A program made the position numbers and the translations under genes. The notes under the pieces were generated by a model. It was not told where the DNA came from. It saw nothing but the letters and a program-made list of their open reading frames with translations, and made no database searches. Below, one piece after another: positions 1 through 13,800 of a DNA stretch of 64,000 nucleotides. Source of the stretch: Heliocidaris tuberculata (taxonomy: Eukaryota > Echinodermata > Echinoidea > Camarodonta > Echinometridae). The stretch spans positions 22,549,981 through 22,613,980 of the forward strand of contig CM046836.1 in NCBI GenBank assembly GCA_025618425.1, written 5' to 3'. Positions within the stretch are counted from its first letter, which is position 1. Every line of letters starts with the position of its first letter.

Positions 1-3000
1 AAGCTTATGGGAGTGTATTGTACATTGATCAATAGTGACTTATATGTGAAGGAAGCTGATGCTATTTCAATTTATGGTGCATATCTATATGCTACAGTGG
101 AACCTCGTTATAAAGAACACTGTTATAACAAACTCTCGTTATAACGAGGTGATTTTGCGGGTCCCACTTCTTTTTATTCTGTTGTTTTTGAGCCCTGATA
201 TAACGAGGTTTTGATATAAAGAGGTAATTTGCTTGGTCCCAAGGAGTTTTTTTATAACGAGGTTCCACTGTATTATGAGATTTTAAGACAAGCAGAATAT
301 TCATATTATGATCATAATTCTATGGTCACCTCAACATTGAAGCCTCTCCTGATGATATCCTAAAATATATATGATACATATGACTGGTGACACAATTCCC
401 TTCTGGAGCATATTTAACCCATTGAACACTGAGCCAGATAGGACTTGGGATGAAAGCCAATGGAATTATGAGTTGAAAGAAAATGATATCTCCTCCAGTT
501 GGTTAAACTTGTTATGTATTTTTTTTGGTCATTTCGAAGAACAAGTTGCAAGTTGTTTGTTTATATTGTATGGGAGAGTATCATGAAATAGATAGTAATA
601 AACAAATGAAGTGACGGTATTATAAGGTCAAGAATGAAACATTCTAGATCAAAGTATTCAAAATTGTAAGTTCCTCCTCATTAATCACTTAATATCCCTT
701 ATCGTTCAGATATACAAAATTGTATTTATGTGACTGATTTGTATTTCATTGTATTTCATCTTATTCTAGGTACTCTTTCAGCAGGTGTGGCATAGACATT
801 GCCTATATTTACTCATGAAGAGAATAGACAATGGATTGCATTGAAATTATCTCTCTCTTTCCAAAGTGTATGCACATAAAAGAGACTAGACCAGAAATAC
901 CCCTATTTTGTACTTGATTTAATGAAAGAAAACTTGAATCTTTATGTAGTCATTTTACCCTAACATTATTTGAATTAATCTCTTTTTGCTGATAATCATA
1001 ATTTTATGATTAATATATATGAAAACTTGTCTCAATATTGCTGGCTAAATAATTGACATATTCTGATGTATAACTATGTTTTTATAGCTCAGGAAGGGGA
1101 TACCATGATATGTATCAACACTGTAGGGGTTCACATTTCGCACAAGTGCTCTAAATGAACCTCCTGGGTGGCTTAGAGATGGTCCAAAACACATAAAGCC
1201 CTTCAGTACATGTGAGAGTTTTATCATGGCCATGTTATGTAAATTGTATTTCCAAGAGTTCATAACAATGGCTTCTTGGAAATAACAAAACATGAAATAT
1301 TTCTGATTCTGTCTTCCCCTCTGGACAATTACCTCCAGAAAATTACCCCCCCCCCCCCCACCCCCGGAGAATTACGCCCTGTACAGCCGACCTCTAGACA
1401 AACTGGAGTTATACTAGTGTTTGCAAGTGGATAATCACATTGGGGCAATTTTCTTCATGGCATTTGCCTTAGTTAATTGGGGGTAATTTTCAGGGAAAAG
1501 TTGTCTTATAAAGGGAGTACTTTGCTGTAAAGGGCGTTGCTGTCCACGGAGGATAGCAGTCCGTGAAGTAGTTGTCGATCCTTATACAGAATTTTCATAT
1601 ATATATGAAAAAGAATTTTGCTGTATATTAGTGATGCAGTTTAGTATTCTCAATATGGTTGAGATTCCATTTCATTCTTCTCAGTCCATCTCAGCTCACA
1701 AGTGAAATCTCTTTTCTTCTGAATTGTTCTTATTTTATTCATATTTCTGGAAACTCTAGGAGAGAAAGTTTTCCGTGTATTATAATTGAATTGTGTACAA
1801 AACATCTTGAGCGTACACCCCAAAACCCACAACTACATGTGCGTTTGACTAGTTTGCATGAAAATATATGGGAAGAATCATTAATTTTACTTGTGTTAAT
1901 GTATATAACTGTAAAATTTTATGTTTTATTTGGTGACATAATGATTAAAGAATTTTTGAATATGTCACACTCAGCAGTTGTTTGCTTTTTCAATTGATTT
2001 TGGGAGTTCATTTATTTTTATTGATACGTAATGTACAAGTGTTGTGAATTATGTTTACTCTAATCATGCATCTTTCAATTCAGATAGTATTGCACTTATT
2101 AAACATTACTCCTAATATACATGTAATTATTTTGAAACTAGTTCGTGGAAATTGGGCCATTCGTTGCGATGTCATGTAACATTTCATAGTTGCGTGTTTT
2201 GCTGAAATCGACCAAAATCATTGTTTTCCATACGTTTGTGCCCAAAATACTGAAATGATACTCTTCATGAATTGCATTAAAACACTGCCAGTCATTTCTG
2301 CTAGCCCTTTTGCATGTATTTGAATCTTTTGAAATACACAGATCATTGAGATATATTTCTCAAGCATAAAAAACTGATTAAAAAAAGAGAAAAACTAGAA
2401 AAAACCTAAGAACTATAAAATACATGGAAAATTAAACCAACAATAGAATACAAGAGTGCATATAATTTTTTTAAAATTCTGGGATGTTAATTATGCCTCT
2501 CAGAAACGTTTTGCAGTTTATATATAAACATTCATGAATGGAATATCGGTAGGGATGTTAAAGTAGGCATTTCGTTTGCATAAATAATATCAAAATTATG
2601 CAGCAATACTTATTTATGCGATTGCACCAATCAGAGGCTTTACAGCCGAGATCTTTAGGGTGAGGGTGGGGGGGGGGGGGGCAACCCCATGAAAACCCTA
2701 TTCCTAGGCCAGAAGGTTGTAATGGATCATGGAATGATTGATTAATGCACATAGCTTGTACAATCTGATGTGTTGGTGTGAAATGTAACATAATGTAGAT
2801 AAATGATGAAAGTTTCGTTAATTATAGGCTAGATCTATATGTTCGAAGTCCCTCTTTATATCAACTGGATCGATTTCTTATTTGTTAAAAATTTATTTAA
2901 TTTTTTTTACAGATAGTAAGAAATTTCTGTCGACCTTTAAGCTCTGCTGGGTTTATCAAAGTGAAAGTTCTTAAAAATGTGCTGTATGTAGAATTTGTAG

Positions 3001-3196
3001 AATTTTATTGACTCTTTCGACCCCCTCTCGGGTACCGGGTATGTAGGCTAAACACGTGACAAGATGTCATTAAGTTTTTGTTCTGTTGTTATTGTTATTG
3101 TTACACAGTGCATGCAGTAGTATCTATCGTATACTGTAATCTAAAACATCGATATCATCACATTCTGCAAGTTTTCGGGAGCTGGATACAGCTAAA
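1..3196. other. 5' flank of the first sulfatase gene, no gene recognised
   Basis: AT-rich DNA with no ORF that I can assign. It contains a hairpin MITE (listed separately), a poly(C) tract near 1349-1362 and a poly(G) tract near 2667-2681. The stretch just before the ATG at 3197 should hold the promoter and 5' UTR of the SGSH-like gene, but I see no clear TATA box. The first six bases are a HindIII site. Confidence 0.5.
93..272. mobile_element. MITE with CAGTGGAACCTCGTTATAA-type terminal inverted repeats, copy 1
   Basis: The left end reads TACAGTGGAACCTCGTTATA and the right end reads the inverse, TATAACGAGGTTCCACTGTA. The flanking TA on both sides fits a TA target duplication. Inner copies of the motif ATAACGAGG occur near 140-150 and 198-206. 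There is no coding capacity. The end sequence resembles pogo/Tigger-type terminal repeats (family assignment is inference). Related copies lie at 15924-16115 and 26860-27341. Confidence 0.75.
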
Positions 3197-3287
3197 ATGA
3201 TGGATTTCGCTTTGTTGGTGTGCCTCCTCCTGCCTCTTGTATCAGCCCAACCACCTCATGATAAAAGAAATGTTCTCATTATAATAG
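3197..3287 (+). CDS. SGSH: SGSH-like gene 1, exon 1 (signal peptide)
   Basis: It encodes [18 protein letters not shown], a hydrophobic signal peptide, then [12 protein letters not shown] and the first base of the next codon. The donor is G|GTAAGT. RNVLIII followed by ADD from exon 2 rebuilds the first beta-strand and metal-binding Asp pair of sulfatases. The link to exon 2, 14.6 kb away, rests on matching phase (1) and this reconstruction. Confidence 0.88.
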
Positions 3288-4805
3288 GTAAGTTGAATTA
3301 GATAAGACTGAAATTGACTTTAAATTTCACTTTGGAGGCTGAGTCGAGTCTGAACTCTGAATCTGAGTGCACGGGGAGCGGAGATGATGGGCGTAAAGCA
3401 CTGCGCGACCGACACCAGCTGCCCTTTCAGCAGCGCAGCGGCTGGTGGTGGGCATATCAGATGCGATGCACGGCGCGGCCGGCGCGGCCGGCGCGGCTGG
3501 CGCGGCTATCGTGAGTGCAGCTGCAGTGATCGGGTCGAGGTGGCTATAAGGTTGAAATTTGGACGAATAATCTGTTTTGTGGCTCGTCTTGTAATAGACA
3601 TGATGAGCCTGATCGGTTAGTCACGGACGGACATTTGACAAATTTTGAAAGTTTGAAGGCCTGTAAAAAATAAGTTATGAGATGTGTTGAGCTGTTATAT
3701 GTTTCTGTATCCTAGACCTAGGCTAGGGTACCACTGAAGGTGCTAAATGATAATAAAATTTGGTTGCCATGGTTACCTACTAAAAATAGAATTCATGAAA
3801 TATTCAATGTCACGGACGGACAAGATAGAAATGGGTTTCTTGACTTATTGGTAATCTTTTGTCTTTTCTATCTAAACAAACTGTTACAAATTTTTTTGAC
3901 TGCAAATGTTAGTCAAGTAAATTGACTTACCTGTCACATACATAGAATTTTAAAGCAAGCTGTAACTTTTGCTAGAGGTTCGAAATCTTTTTGTCACGGA
4001 CGGACATTTGGGCGTCACGGACGGACATTAACTTAAAAACTGGATGTCTTCCTATCTAAAATCGCGCATACTTACTTCTTGCTTTCTACTTTTTGTTCGC
4101 GCATACTTACTTCTTGCTTTCTACTTTTTGTTTGAAATTGATTTTATTCCACTATTCAGCAAAACTTAGCTTCAAAAAATTAATTTTAAGTGGAATCTAT
4201 GTCAAAAGTGGATGCCTGTATTGCAGTGTATACACAATGTACAAGTGCATGTACTCATGTAGTGTACACCTGTTCGGGATCGAGAATCACGATAGAAAAT
4301 GTGTGTGATGGAGTAGCGGGAATTTTGTCACTTCCTCATCTTGCCTCCTTGTTTTTTCCAAGGCGTCGGCAGACCATTCTGATGTTTTACCTGAGGAGGA
4401 TGGTATTATTGTCGCCAAAAAAACGGGGAGAAAAGTTGCTTTAAAAAAATAATCCCCCCCCCCCCACAATATTGGGTCCTCAGTAGTTTTTAATTTGCCG
4501 GCAGGAGTTATTGAAAAACTTTATTCTCATTTTACATTCTAAGAGACACACGATATACATTGTATGACTTTGGAGTTTTGCAGATCTAAGAATGGTATAT
4601 CGACCCTATACTCCCCACACCCTTACCAATCTAGCGACACCCCTGGCCTTGTCTTCCCTCTTTCATTTACCACCAAAATTATAATTCGTTTTCGTAAGTC
4701 AGAACATGTGCGTTTTCTCTGCTCTCGACAGTCATAAATAAAGTTAAAATATAAATTGGAGCTCAGTCATTGAAGATGGACCCCGAGATGGACCGTTTTG
4801 GGGTT

Positions 4806-4838
<33 letters not shown>

Positions 4839-7800
4839 GGGGGGGGGGTTCCAGATTTGTTTTTCTCTCTTTCTCACTTTTCTTCTATCAAGTTAAGTTA
4901 ATATGAAGCATCACTTTTTTATTTCTTTGGTCGAATAGAATAGAAAGGAATGCAAAGCGGCTTCATGACAATCTACTAGACTCTACTTACCTTCTTGTCA
5001 ACTTTTTAAGGAGACGACGATGTAACAGACTTACGGTGAGGATCCGTGATGATCTTGAATCGAATAGTAGAGCTTGGTTGGGTGAAAATAGGAAGTCTAT
5101 AAAATGGTTTTGAAATGTGTATTGACAGTGCTCACGGTACACATATCTATTTATTTACTTTCATTTCAAACTTGCCTCTTTTTACCGTCTCTCTCTCTCA
5201 CACCAACTCCCTTGATCACCACATATCTCACTTTTCTTCCGTCTTTCTACTTCTACTCAGCTCGGCGTTGATAGACTCCCCCTTTATTTAATTTAATTTT
5301 TTTTTGGGGGGGGGGGAGGAGAATAGATTGTGTGAGTAAATTCAGCCATAAGTATTCAGTACATTTTCCAAAAGGGGAAAAGCGATTCTCATCTGTAGTC
5401 GCCGACCGTAATGGAATTATGTTCTTACATACAGCAGACAATATTTTTTTTGTCGGGTGTCACAACCCCGCCCCTATCAACACCCTTAGTCTTTCTTTTT
5501 ATTCTTCCATTTACCTCTCTAAAATATACACTGTACATTAATGTATAATTTTCTTTGCTCTCTAATTGTTACAGATTTTTTCATCTTCCTTTTATTCTTG
5601 AACCGTCGTGAATGAATTCAAATAAAATTTGGAGTAATCGAGGATTGACTGAAATCACCCCTTATTAATTATTTATTCTTCTTCTACAATACAATTAAAT
5701 CATTATAATGTACATGTAGCCTTCATTGCTGTCTCGATTTACAGGTTGCATGATATAGGCTATATGTATAGAATAGAATAAAACAAAGTGAAACAGATTC
5801 ATTCTTTAAAAATGTCAAGAAATATTACATGTCCATGTACTTAGTAATTCAATTGAGAAGGGGCACTTCGTGGATATTGTTCAGCGATTACAGTAAGATT
5901 TCATCAACAGCTTTTTATATACAACAAAAGTGTGAATAAAATTACGAATAATTCGTACCTAAAAACAAATATTCAATGGAGGCAGCTTCATATGAAATGA
6001 AGATATGCATTCAATTTCAATTTCAACTTCATATCGCAAGTTCTCAATAATCTTTTTTTCTCATACATGTCAAGTGATAATGTTAATTTTCTACTTCGTC
6101 TGGATTAAACCTACAATGTAGCAGTATCAGTATCTTCTGGATTCATGTTTAAACCAATTAAATCAAACTTAAATTAAATCTAACATTTCAGAATACAAAA
6201 CATCAAACTTTTATGAGATACACTTACTTGCTTTTATCTTCATATAATCTGCAAATTACAGATTTATTTGGACATTGAATGATTTCATCAAAATTATTTA
6301 GGAGATTCAGGGTTATTCCCCCCCCCCCCCCCCCTTGTCAATTATTAGTGCAGCACTGTCTCTCAATAAGCTTGCTCTTTTGGGGACTCATATAGTTCCT
6401 TCTATTGGTAGATCTCTTATCCGTGAATGTCAACCTGGCCAAAGAGAATAAGAGAGAGATTTAAAAAAAAATAAACCAATTCATGTAATCATAATTGAAA
6501 ATTTGTACTGCCAAGAACACATGTATAACACATATTTAACAAAATATTTAAAGAAAAGGAAAAGAACACTGCAACCGGTTAAATTTTCACGTTAATGGTG
6601 GCCATGGTGACAGTTAAAAAAAAAAAAAAACGGCCGGTAGGGCTACAGTGTATTTGCAATGTCAGCTCAACAAGTTTTCAAGGATCCCTGAGCTTGAACT
6701 ACTAGGATGATATGATCAAGGAAAATAACTTAGGAAGGATTTGAAACAGCAAAGAACGACTCAAGTATTCCATCAAGGTGTAAGGGGTCCGTGGCATTTA
6801 CACAGATCTACCGGAGTTCCAGATCAGGTGAGCAGCAGTACTCTACCGTAGTCTACCATGCGATGTCTATTAAAAATTATTTTACTAAATCGTTATATCT
6901 CATGAGATTTCATACCACGTTCTGATGATATGAATGATAATTTAGTGCAGAATATTTTACATCTCGGAACCTACAATTAAACCTTTCGTGCATAATTCTA
7001 CGATAGACTAGTCGTTGATAAAAATAATAAGCTACATACATGTACAGTGTGTCCCAGAAAAAACGAAACCGAGATTGATCGATGTATAATCATATCTTAA
7101 TCACAATTATGATTAATAAGTGGCACATATTTGTAAAACTTAGAGTCTCTTCTTTCCTGCGATACCACTCATATGATACATATTTCACGCATGAGTGAAT
7201 AATAACAATGTGAAGTTGGGATGTCAAAAATTCATTTGGCCAACGATGTTTGAATTTTAAAAAGATAATCACATGTCTAAAAAATTCATTTTCCGCCCTT
7301 TCGTTTGACACCTTAATCTTGAAAAATGACCAACGGATGACAGAGATAACTTGAATTGAAATATTGATTGCATTTTGATGATTTTTAAAAATCCTTTGTT
7401 CCATAACTCCGCATCGGTTTTCCGCATGAATGGATGCGAAGAAAGTCATGGATGGTCTAAAAGCTTTCGAGTAGAAACCAATACTATCCCACCCTCCTCA
7501 TCCTCATTGCCTATTATTACCACCACCTCCCCCCCCCCCCCCCCCCCCCCCCCCCATCATGCCAATCTCTCCCGGAACCTCAAACCCTACACTCCCTCAA
7601 GTTCCCCCTCTCTTTCCCTCTCCCACTTTATGTGTGGAGTGTGTGTGTGTGGGTGTGGTTGTGCGTGTGTGGATGTGTGTTAGAGAGAGAGAGAGAGGAT
7701 GTTTGTGTATGGTCTAATGATCTTTAGTTAGATTTAAGCAAACACCACTGCATAATCGTTTAACTTGCATGATCAAACCTATCCCTCCCTCACTCATTTC

Positions 7801-10800
7801 CACTTCCATCCCCTACACCACTCGGAACACTAAAAACTCTTCATCCCTCATGTACACTTCCATTCTCTCCCTCCGTATATTTGTAGGTGTGTGTGTGTGT
7901 GTGTGTTGATGTTATGGCTGTTTGTTTATCTAATTAATAAGTCAAAAACTCGGCATACCTGTCAACACTCTCAGTACAAAATAACTTTATTTTCCATGAA
8001 TGCCATTCATAAATTCAACCAGACATGTCACTCTTACACACACTCGGCAAACCAGCAAACCAAACACTTTAGATGTAAACAAGTAAGAAGAAAAACACAA
8101 ATGCATTTGACTTTAGTTTATTTTCGTTCTTTTTATTATCATCATTTACGTATCTTGTTCGTAAATAAGTCCTTCCTACTGCTTCGTCAAGTTCAGTGTC
8201 CTTCAACGTGACCACCGTTTCTCTCTGCGCATGATCCTGCACGGGATTCCATGGCTCTCATGGCTCGACGTATCACACCAGGCTGATGCCGTAGAGACTC
8301 AACTTCAGCAATGATTCTCCTCCGAAGGTCTCCCAGGTCACGCGGTGGGCTTGCGAACACCTTGCTCTTCAGGTAGCCCCACAAGAAGAAGTCGCATGGC
8401 GTTAAGTCCGGCGATCTTGGAGGCCACTTGACTGGATGATGTATTGCTATTACCCTTTCTTGGAATAGCTCTGCAAGCCTATCCCTGACAATGACCCTAC
8501 GATGAGCTGGGGCTCCATCTTGAATCCACCAAATCCTTGCGAAACTTCCATCAACTTGGCACTGGAAGAGAGCATCTAACTGCGGTACGATCTCGTCATT
8601 CAGGATTTGCAAGTAGCCGTCTCCATCTAAATTGCCATCGAAGAAAATCGGACCAATCAAAGCGCCATTCCCACACATTCCCATCCAGAGGGAAACCTTT
8701 TCCCGTGCGATGTTGCGATCGAAATGGAATGGTGGCGGTTCATGGATAGGAGCATACTGGCGCACGTTCTGGCTATTCACCCGGCCGTCCATAAAGAATG
8801 ATGCCTCGTCCCCTATCACGATGTCTGTAATGAAACGCGGGCCTCGTTCTAGCAGCCATTCACTGTATCGGAGTCTTCTTGGCAGGTCTGCGGGCAGAAG
8901 TTGATGACGACACATCATCCGGTATGGATACCAGCGGATATCGTTCTTGGTGATGCGTTGGAATGAGGACTTGGTTATCCCCATGCCGTTCCTCCTGGCA
9001 GACACCCTTGGGTTTGCTTCTAGCATGCGTCGGACGTTGTCGACGTTGGCGGGAGATCTCACTGTTCTCCTACGTCCTGATCGGCCTTTGTTCAAATTAA
9101 GGCTCGTACCCTCTTCTTGATACTTCCTGATGTTCCGCCAGATGGTTGATTAAGCTGGAACCTCGCGATCAGGGAAACGTAGATGGAAGGCCTCGGCAAC
9201 TTGCTGAAGGCTCCCAGAACGTCCCCATTCTGTTATTAGAAACACTCGCTGATCCGTAGTTAACTGCATGGTCAAACTGTCTATGAAGACCTTCCTCATG
9301 ATCAATGAGCGTTTATCATTTTGGTGACGTTTTATACTGACCACTCCATTTTCTTGACGATCAACCACGCATGCAGTCTTTTGTCTTCTTTGTTCACTGC
9401 TACGGCAGGCAGCGAGTACAAACGAATTCATTTAATAAAACATGGAAATGCAACCATCACTTTAAACAAACAGAACTTACTCATTCCTGGCTCATTTTTA
9501 TCCATTGAGGTGTCATATTAAAGAGAAGAAAATTATCTATTAAGGAGTATTAATTTCATATTGCAATGATAAAAATGTTTTCTAATATATTACTTGGAAT
9601 TCGAGGTATCGTTGTGCAGTGGACTTTTTGGAAGCTCTGCTTCATATTGTTCTCATTCACTCATGCGTGAAGCATGTGTCATATAAGTAGTACCTGATGA
9701 AAGAAGAGGGTCTAAGCTTTAAAAATATGTATTGATTATTGATCATAATTATGATTAAAATATAATAATTCATCGATACATCTCGGTTTCGTTTTTTCTG
9801 GGACACACTGTATATGTACATGTAGCTGCAAAGACCACCAGGCAGGGCAAACTAGTTGCGGTGTGTCGACGAAGATCACACTTGACTTGCAACCTGCCGA
9901 GCGCGAGCCAGTGGGATAAAATTCCTACAAATCTAGACGTCCAATCATAATTAAAAGTAAATACATTTAAATCACCTCAATCATTGAAATGACGATAATT
10001 TAACGACATTTAGATTTGCTAGAAAACACTAAAACTAGATTTACGAGTGCACGACTACCACCTCTTCACGCACTCGTTTGGATCAGCTGTGCACGCACGT
10101 AAGGATTGCAACATAACTGAAATTAGCGATTAACTTTTTGTAGATTTGGTTGCCAATTGCAGTTTTGTGATTATTCTGACGGTTATTAAGAAGAAAATTA
10201 TATAAAAAAATCGATTTCCTGACGGAAAATATATTTCATTTTTAATAATAATATTTTAAGATTAAAAACTTACTGTATGCTTAATATCTAACAGAAAAAA
10301 AATTCGAGTCTTTATCATCGATCTCTACGTACGGTCACTGAGCACGGTCTTATCGACTATCCTGCGCTGAAATTAGGAACACATTTCGGTGATTGTTTAC
10401 ATTATCCACATCCACAATCGTCTAAGTCTACACACATTTTCGCATCGCTATCAAACAATCGAGATAGAACAAGGTCCTAGTAATATTCGATTTTAACCAT
10501 GAAATATCCCGCTTAGCAGATAGTTATAGCCCTTTTTACGAATTTGCACAATGCTCCACAGAATTCTGATGATGATTTATTCGTCAGTACGTTTCTTCAT
10601 ATTCTGGGTAGTTCTGCAGGCATGAACGTGCTGACGAATATGAGCACGCACTTGGTCGTTTTTAGTGATTGCTTCTGTCACGTCAATTCAATTTTCGTTC
10701 GACCAGACAAGCTCCGAGCTCGGTGTCCGCTTATTGGGGAAAGTAATGTTCATAATCATTATTTACTCTTCGATACAACAAATAGACAAAACAAGAAATG

Positions 10801-13800
10801 CATTTACACCAATGAACAAAGTCTTGTACGTAAATTTTGTTATGACAATACTTGGAACAATTTATCAATTCATTCTTCTTCTTACACATGTCTACTCTGA
10901 TATGGTGTTCGTGACGCTAGTTTCCGCCTACTTCTTTTACCCTCTTTCTTAGCCTATTTTCTTGATTTTATTTCACATCCTGTTAATGTATTGCGAAGAA
11001 ATCCCTTAGCTAGAGATAGATTCTTAAGATTTTTTTGGTGTTTTCAGTTTGTTGGCGATTTGCTGGCCAATTTATTGGTTGGTTGGTGTTGGTTTAAAAA
11101 AAAAATCTCATTCTGATCGGCCCTCTCCCACAATTACGTCAATAATCGGATGATTCAGACAGACTCGATTAGCGAAAGAGATAGAGTAGGACAATGTCAT
11201 TTGAAAAAGTAACAACAGTAATGTATGAACACTTTATTTCGAGTTCATGATGGCCATTATACAAGTACTTCCACTGCGTGGTACCAACATAACGGATATA
11301 CAGAAGAGGACAGCGCAAAATGAGAGCACGAGTATGACTGAGCAACGGATGATAAAAAGGTGCGCCCTGATAATTATAACAGTCAAAGTCATTCGCGCGC
11401 GTATTATGTTGTGTTATTGTTACGTCACAAAGCAGTTTGCAGTCGATTAAAACTGGGCGCGCATCGGTACGCGTGCGTGGCATCGGGGCGCTAGCGATAT
11501 TTGTCGGGGTACATGCGGGTATCACGCATCGTAGCGGGACGTGATTACACTCATCTAAACGAGAAATCTATCGATATTTATGCGATATTGCATCGTGTTT
11601 TTGTCAAAAAGTGTCCATCGGGAAAATGCGGGTCACGCAAATTCTTACCAAGTTTCTTTTTATCTGTATTGTACATGCTACAGACCAAAATGAACATGTT
11701 GAGAAGAATGTGATGTAAGCTTTCAAAATATAACCCTTTACATTACAGTCATGTAGGTGGACGGAAATCAAACATCAATATTTAGTATTTTAATTTACTG
11801 TACAGCTCAAAGTCATATATTTTTTTTCAAACATAGAGGTAATATAGATATAGGATTATGTGTGATTGATCATTATCATATACATACATAGGAAGTAAAA
11901 TTTCTCATTTGGTTCACAACATCACATACCAGTATGGTGGTTGATCCAGTGTCCGAACACTTTTCAGAAAATCAACGATAGCAAATCAAATATCAAACGA
12001 ATATCTGTCAGTCTTACATAATGAATGCTCAAAGTCCTACAGAAAAAGAAGTTGATGGAATTTTAAAAAGACAACGCAGATTTAATACGATATTCCCTTC
12101 CGAGAGAACCCCTCCCCAACGACGCGGCGTTTTGGTCCCTTGAAAAAGGTACTGTATTTCCGAACGTGTGAAACCTATGGGAAAAAGACACAACCTTTGT
12201 TTCAATAGTGTGGTTTTCATAGGCGTAATCCCACGCGTATGAAAACCCATTTCAGGCGCTTAACTGTACACGTTCGGTAATACAATCTGTTCGGAATTAC
12301 AATCCTTGACTATACTCTTTATAACATCTCATATTTTTCAATAGTTCTGTTTAAGAGGGTGAAAACCAAATCATGAAATGCAGATCATTGTCTAAATCTT
12401 TCTCATACTATAGTTTACTTTTTCAGTAATGTCTCTATCACTTTAAGAACAATGTTGGCTTTCTGGACAAAGGCCCTAATGTCAACAGTTGAGTGTATAA
12501 AGCCCATAGAGCCTAATTGTATGTCCTGTTAGTTGAGGGATTGCCCAACATGACTAGTGTAAGTCTTATAACTTTCTGACCCCCTTCCCCATACGAAACT
12601 GTTTCAGGGTTGATGCAACCAATTCAATTATGAGCATTTAAAGATATATAGTGTCTAAAAAGGTTTCAGATGGCCGCTTAGGAATTCAGGAGTACGAGTG
12701 TCATGGTACGATTCGCTAGAATGTTCACGTCAATATGGTGTACATTAGCACCTGTATAATTCTTTAAAAGTAAAATTATCAGTGAAAAACTGCAAAAGTG
12801 AGCGGAAACCGGGCAGTCTACGGTACAGATGTAAGCTGGTTTAAACAAAAACAGATTTTGGGGCCAAGGAAAATTAAGAACTGATTTTGCCTAAAAAAAG
12901 AAATTAGAATCTAGTACTACCATGGTAGTTAATACATTAACCTCGCGTAAGTGTGAGTGGGTAGTACCAGCTATCTAGATCTATAACTTTGAAGTTTGAT
13001 TCGATTAACATAAATTGACTTACTGAATTATAATAGCTTAAAACAGGAACCCCCAGGTTTCCATAGACTCTAGTCATGGATTGTATTTCCGAACAGATTG
13101 TATTACCGAACGTGTACAGTTAAGCGCCTAAAATGGGTTTGCATACGCGAGAGACTACGCGTATGAAAAACACACTATTGAAACAAAGGTTGTGTCTTTT
13201 TCCCATAGGTTTCACACGTTTCGGAAATACAGTACCTTTTTCAAGGGACCAAAACGCCGCGTCGTTGGGAAGGGGTTCACTCGGAAGGGAATATCGTATT
13301 AAATCTAGGTTGTCTTTTTAAAATTTCATCAACTTCTTTTTCTGTAGGACTTTGAGCATTCATTAGGTAAGTTTGACAAATATTCGTTTGATATTTTATT
13401 TGCTATCGTTGATTTTCTGAAAAGTGTTCGGAAACTGGATCCACCACCATACTTTAAGTTAATTAGCAAGTTTTGAGTTTTGATGGTGCTGACAGGAGGC
13501 CAGACATGCCAGAGCTAAACCAGACCCACTCACACATATGCGCACTTATACATGTACAAGCTTATCTGAAGATAACCTTGTATAGTCAAGGATTGTATTT
13601 CCGAACAGCATGGTATTACCCACTTATACATGTACAAGCTTATCTGAAGATAACCTTGTACTCCAGACTAGCTTTTACGGGTGAATAGGCTTCAATAGCT
13701 TTTATGTGCATCAGCGGGCCTTTTTCCAGTCTAGACAATTCATACATGAGAGGAAAATAATTATTCAAAATTTCATTTCACTTTGGCACAGTAAGAGTTG

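Noticed and set aside
10544..10952. Two overlapping ORFs of 118 and 95 codons
   Set aside because: No domain, no signal or membrane pattern beyond AT-rich bias, no splice context, and they overlap each other in different frames.
12029..13321. Two similar ORFs on opposite strands suggesting a gene family
   Set aside because: They are the same sequence in the two arms of the foldback element and include no known domain.
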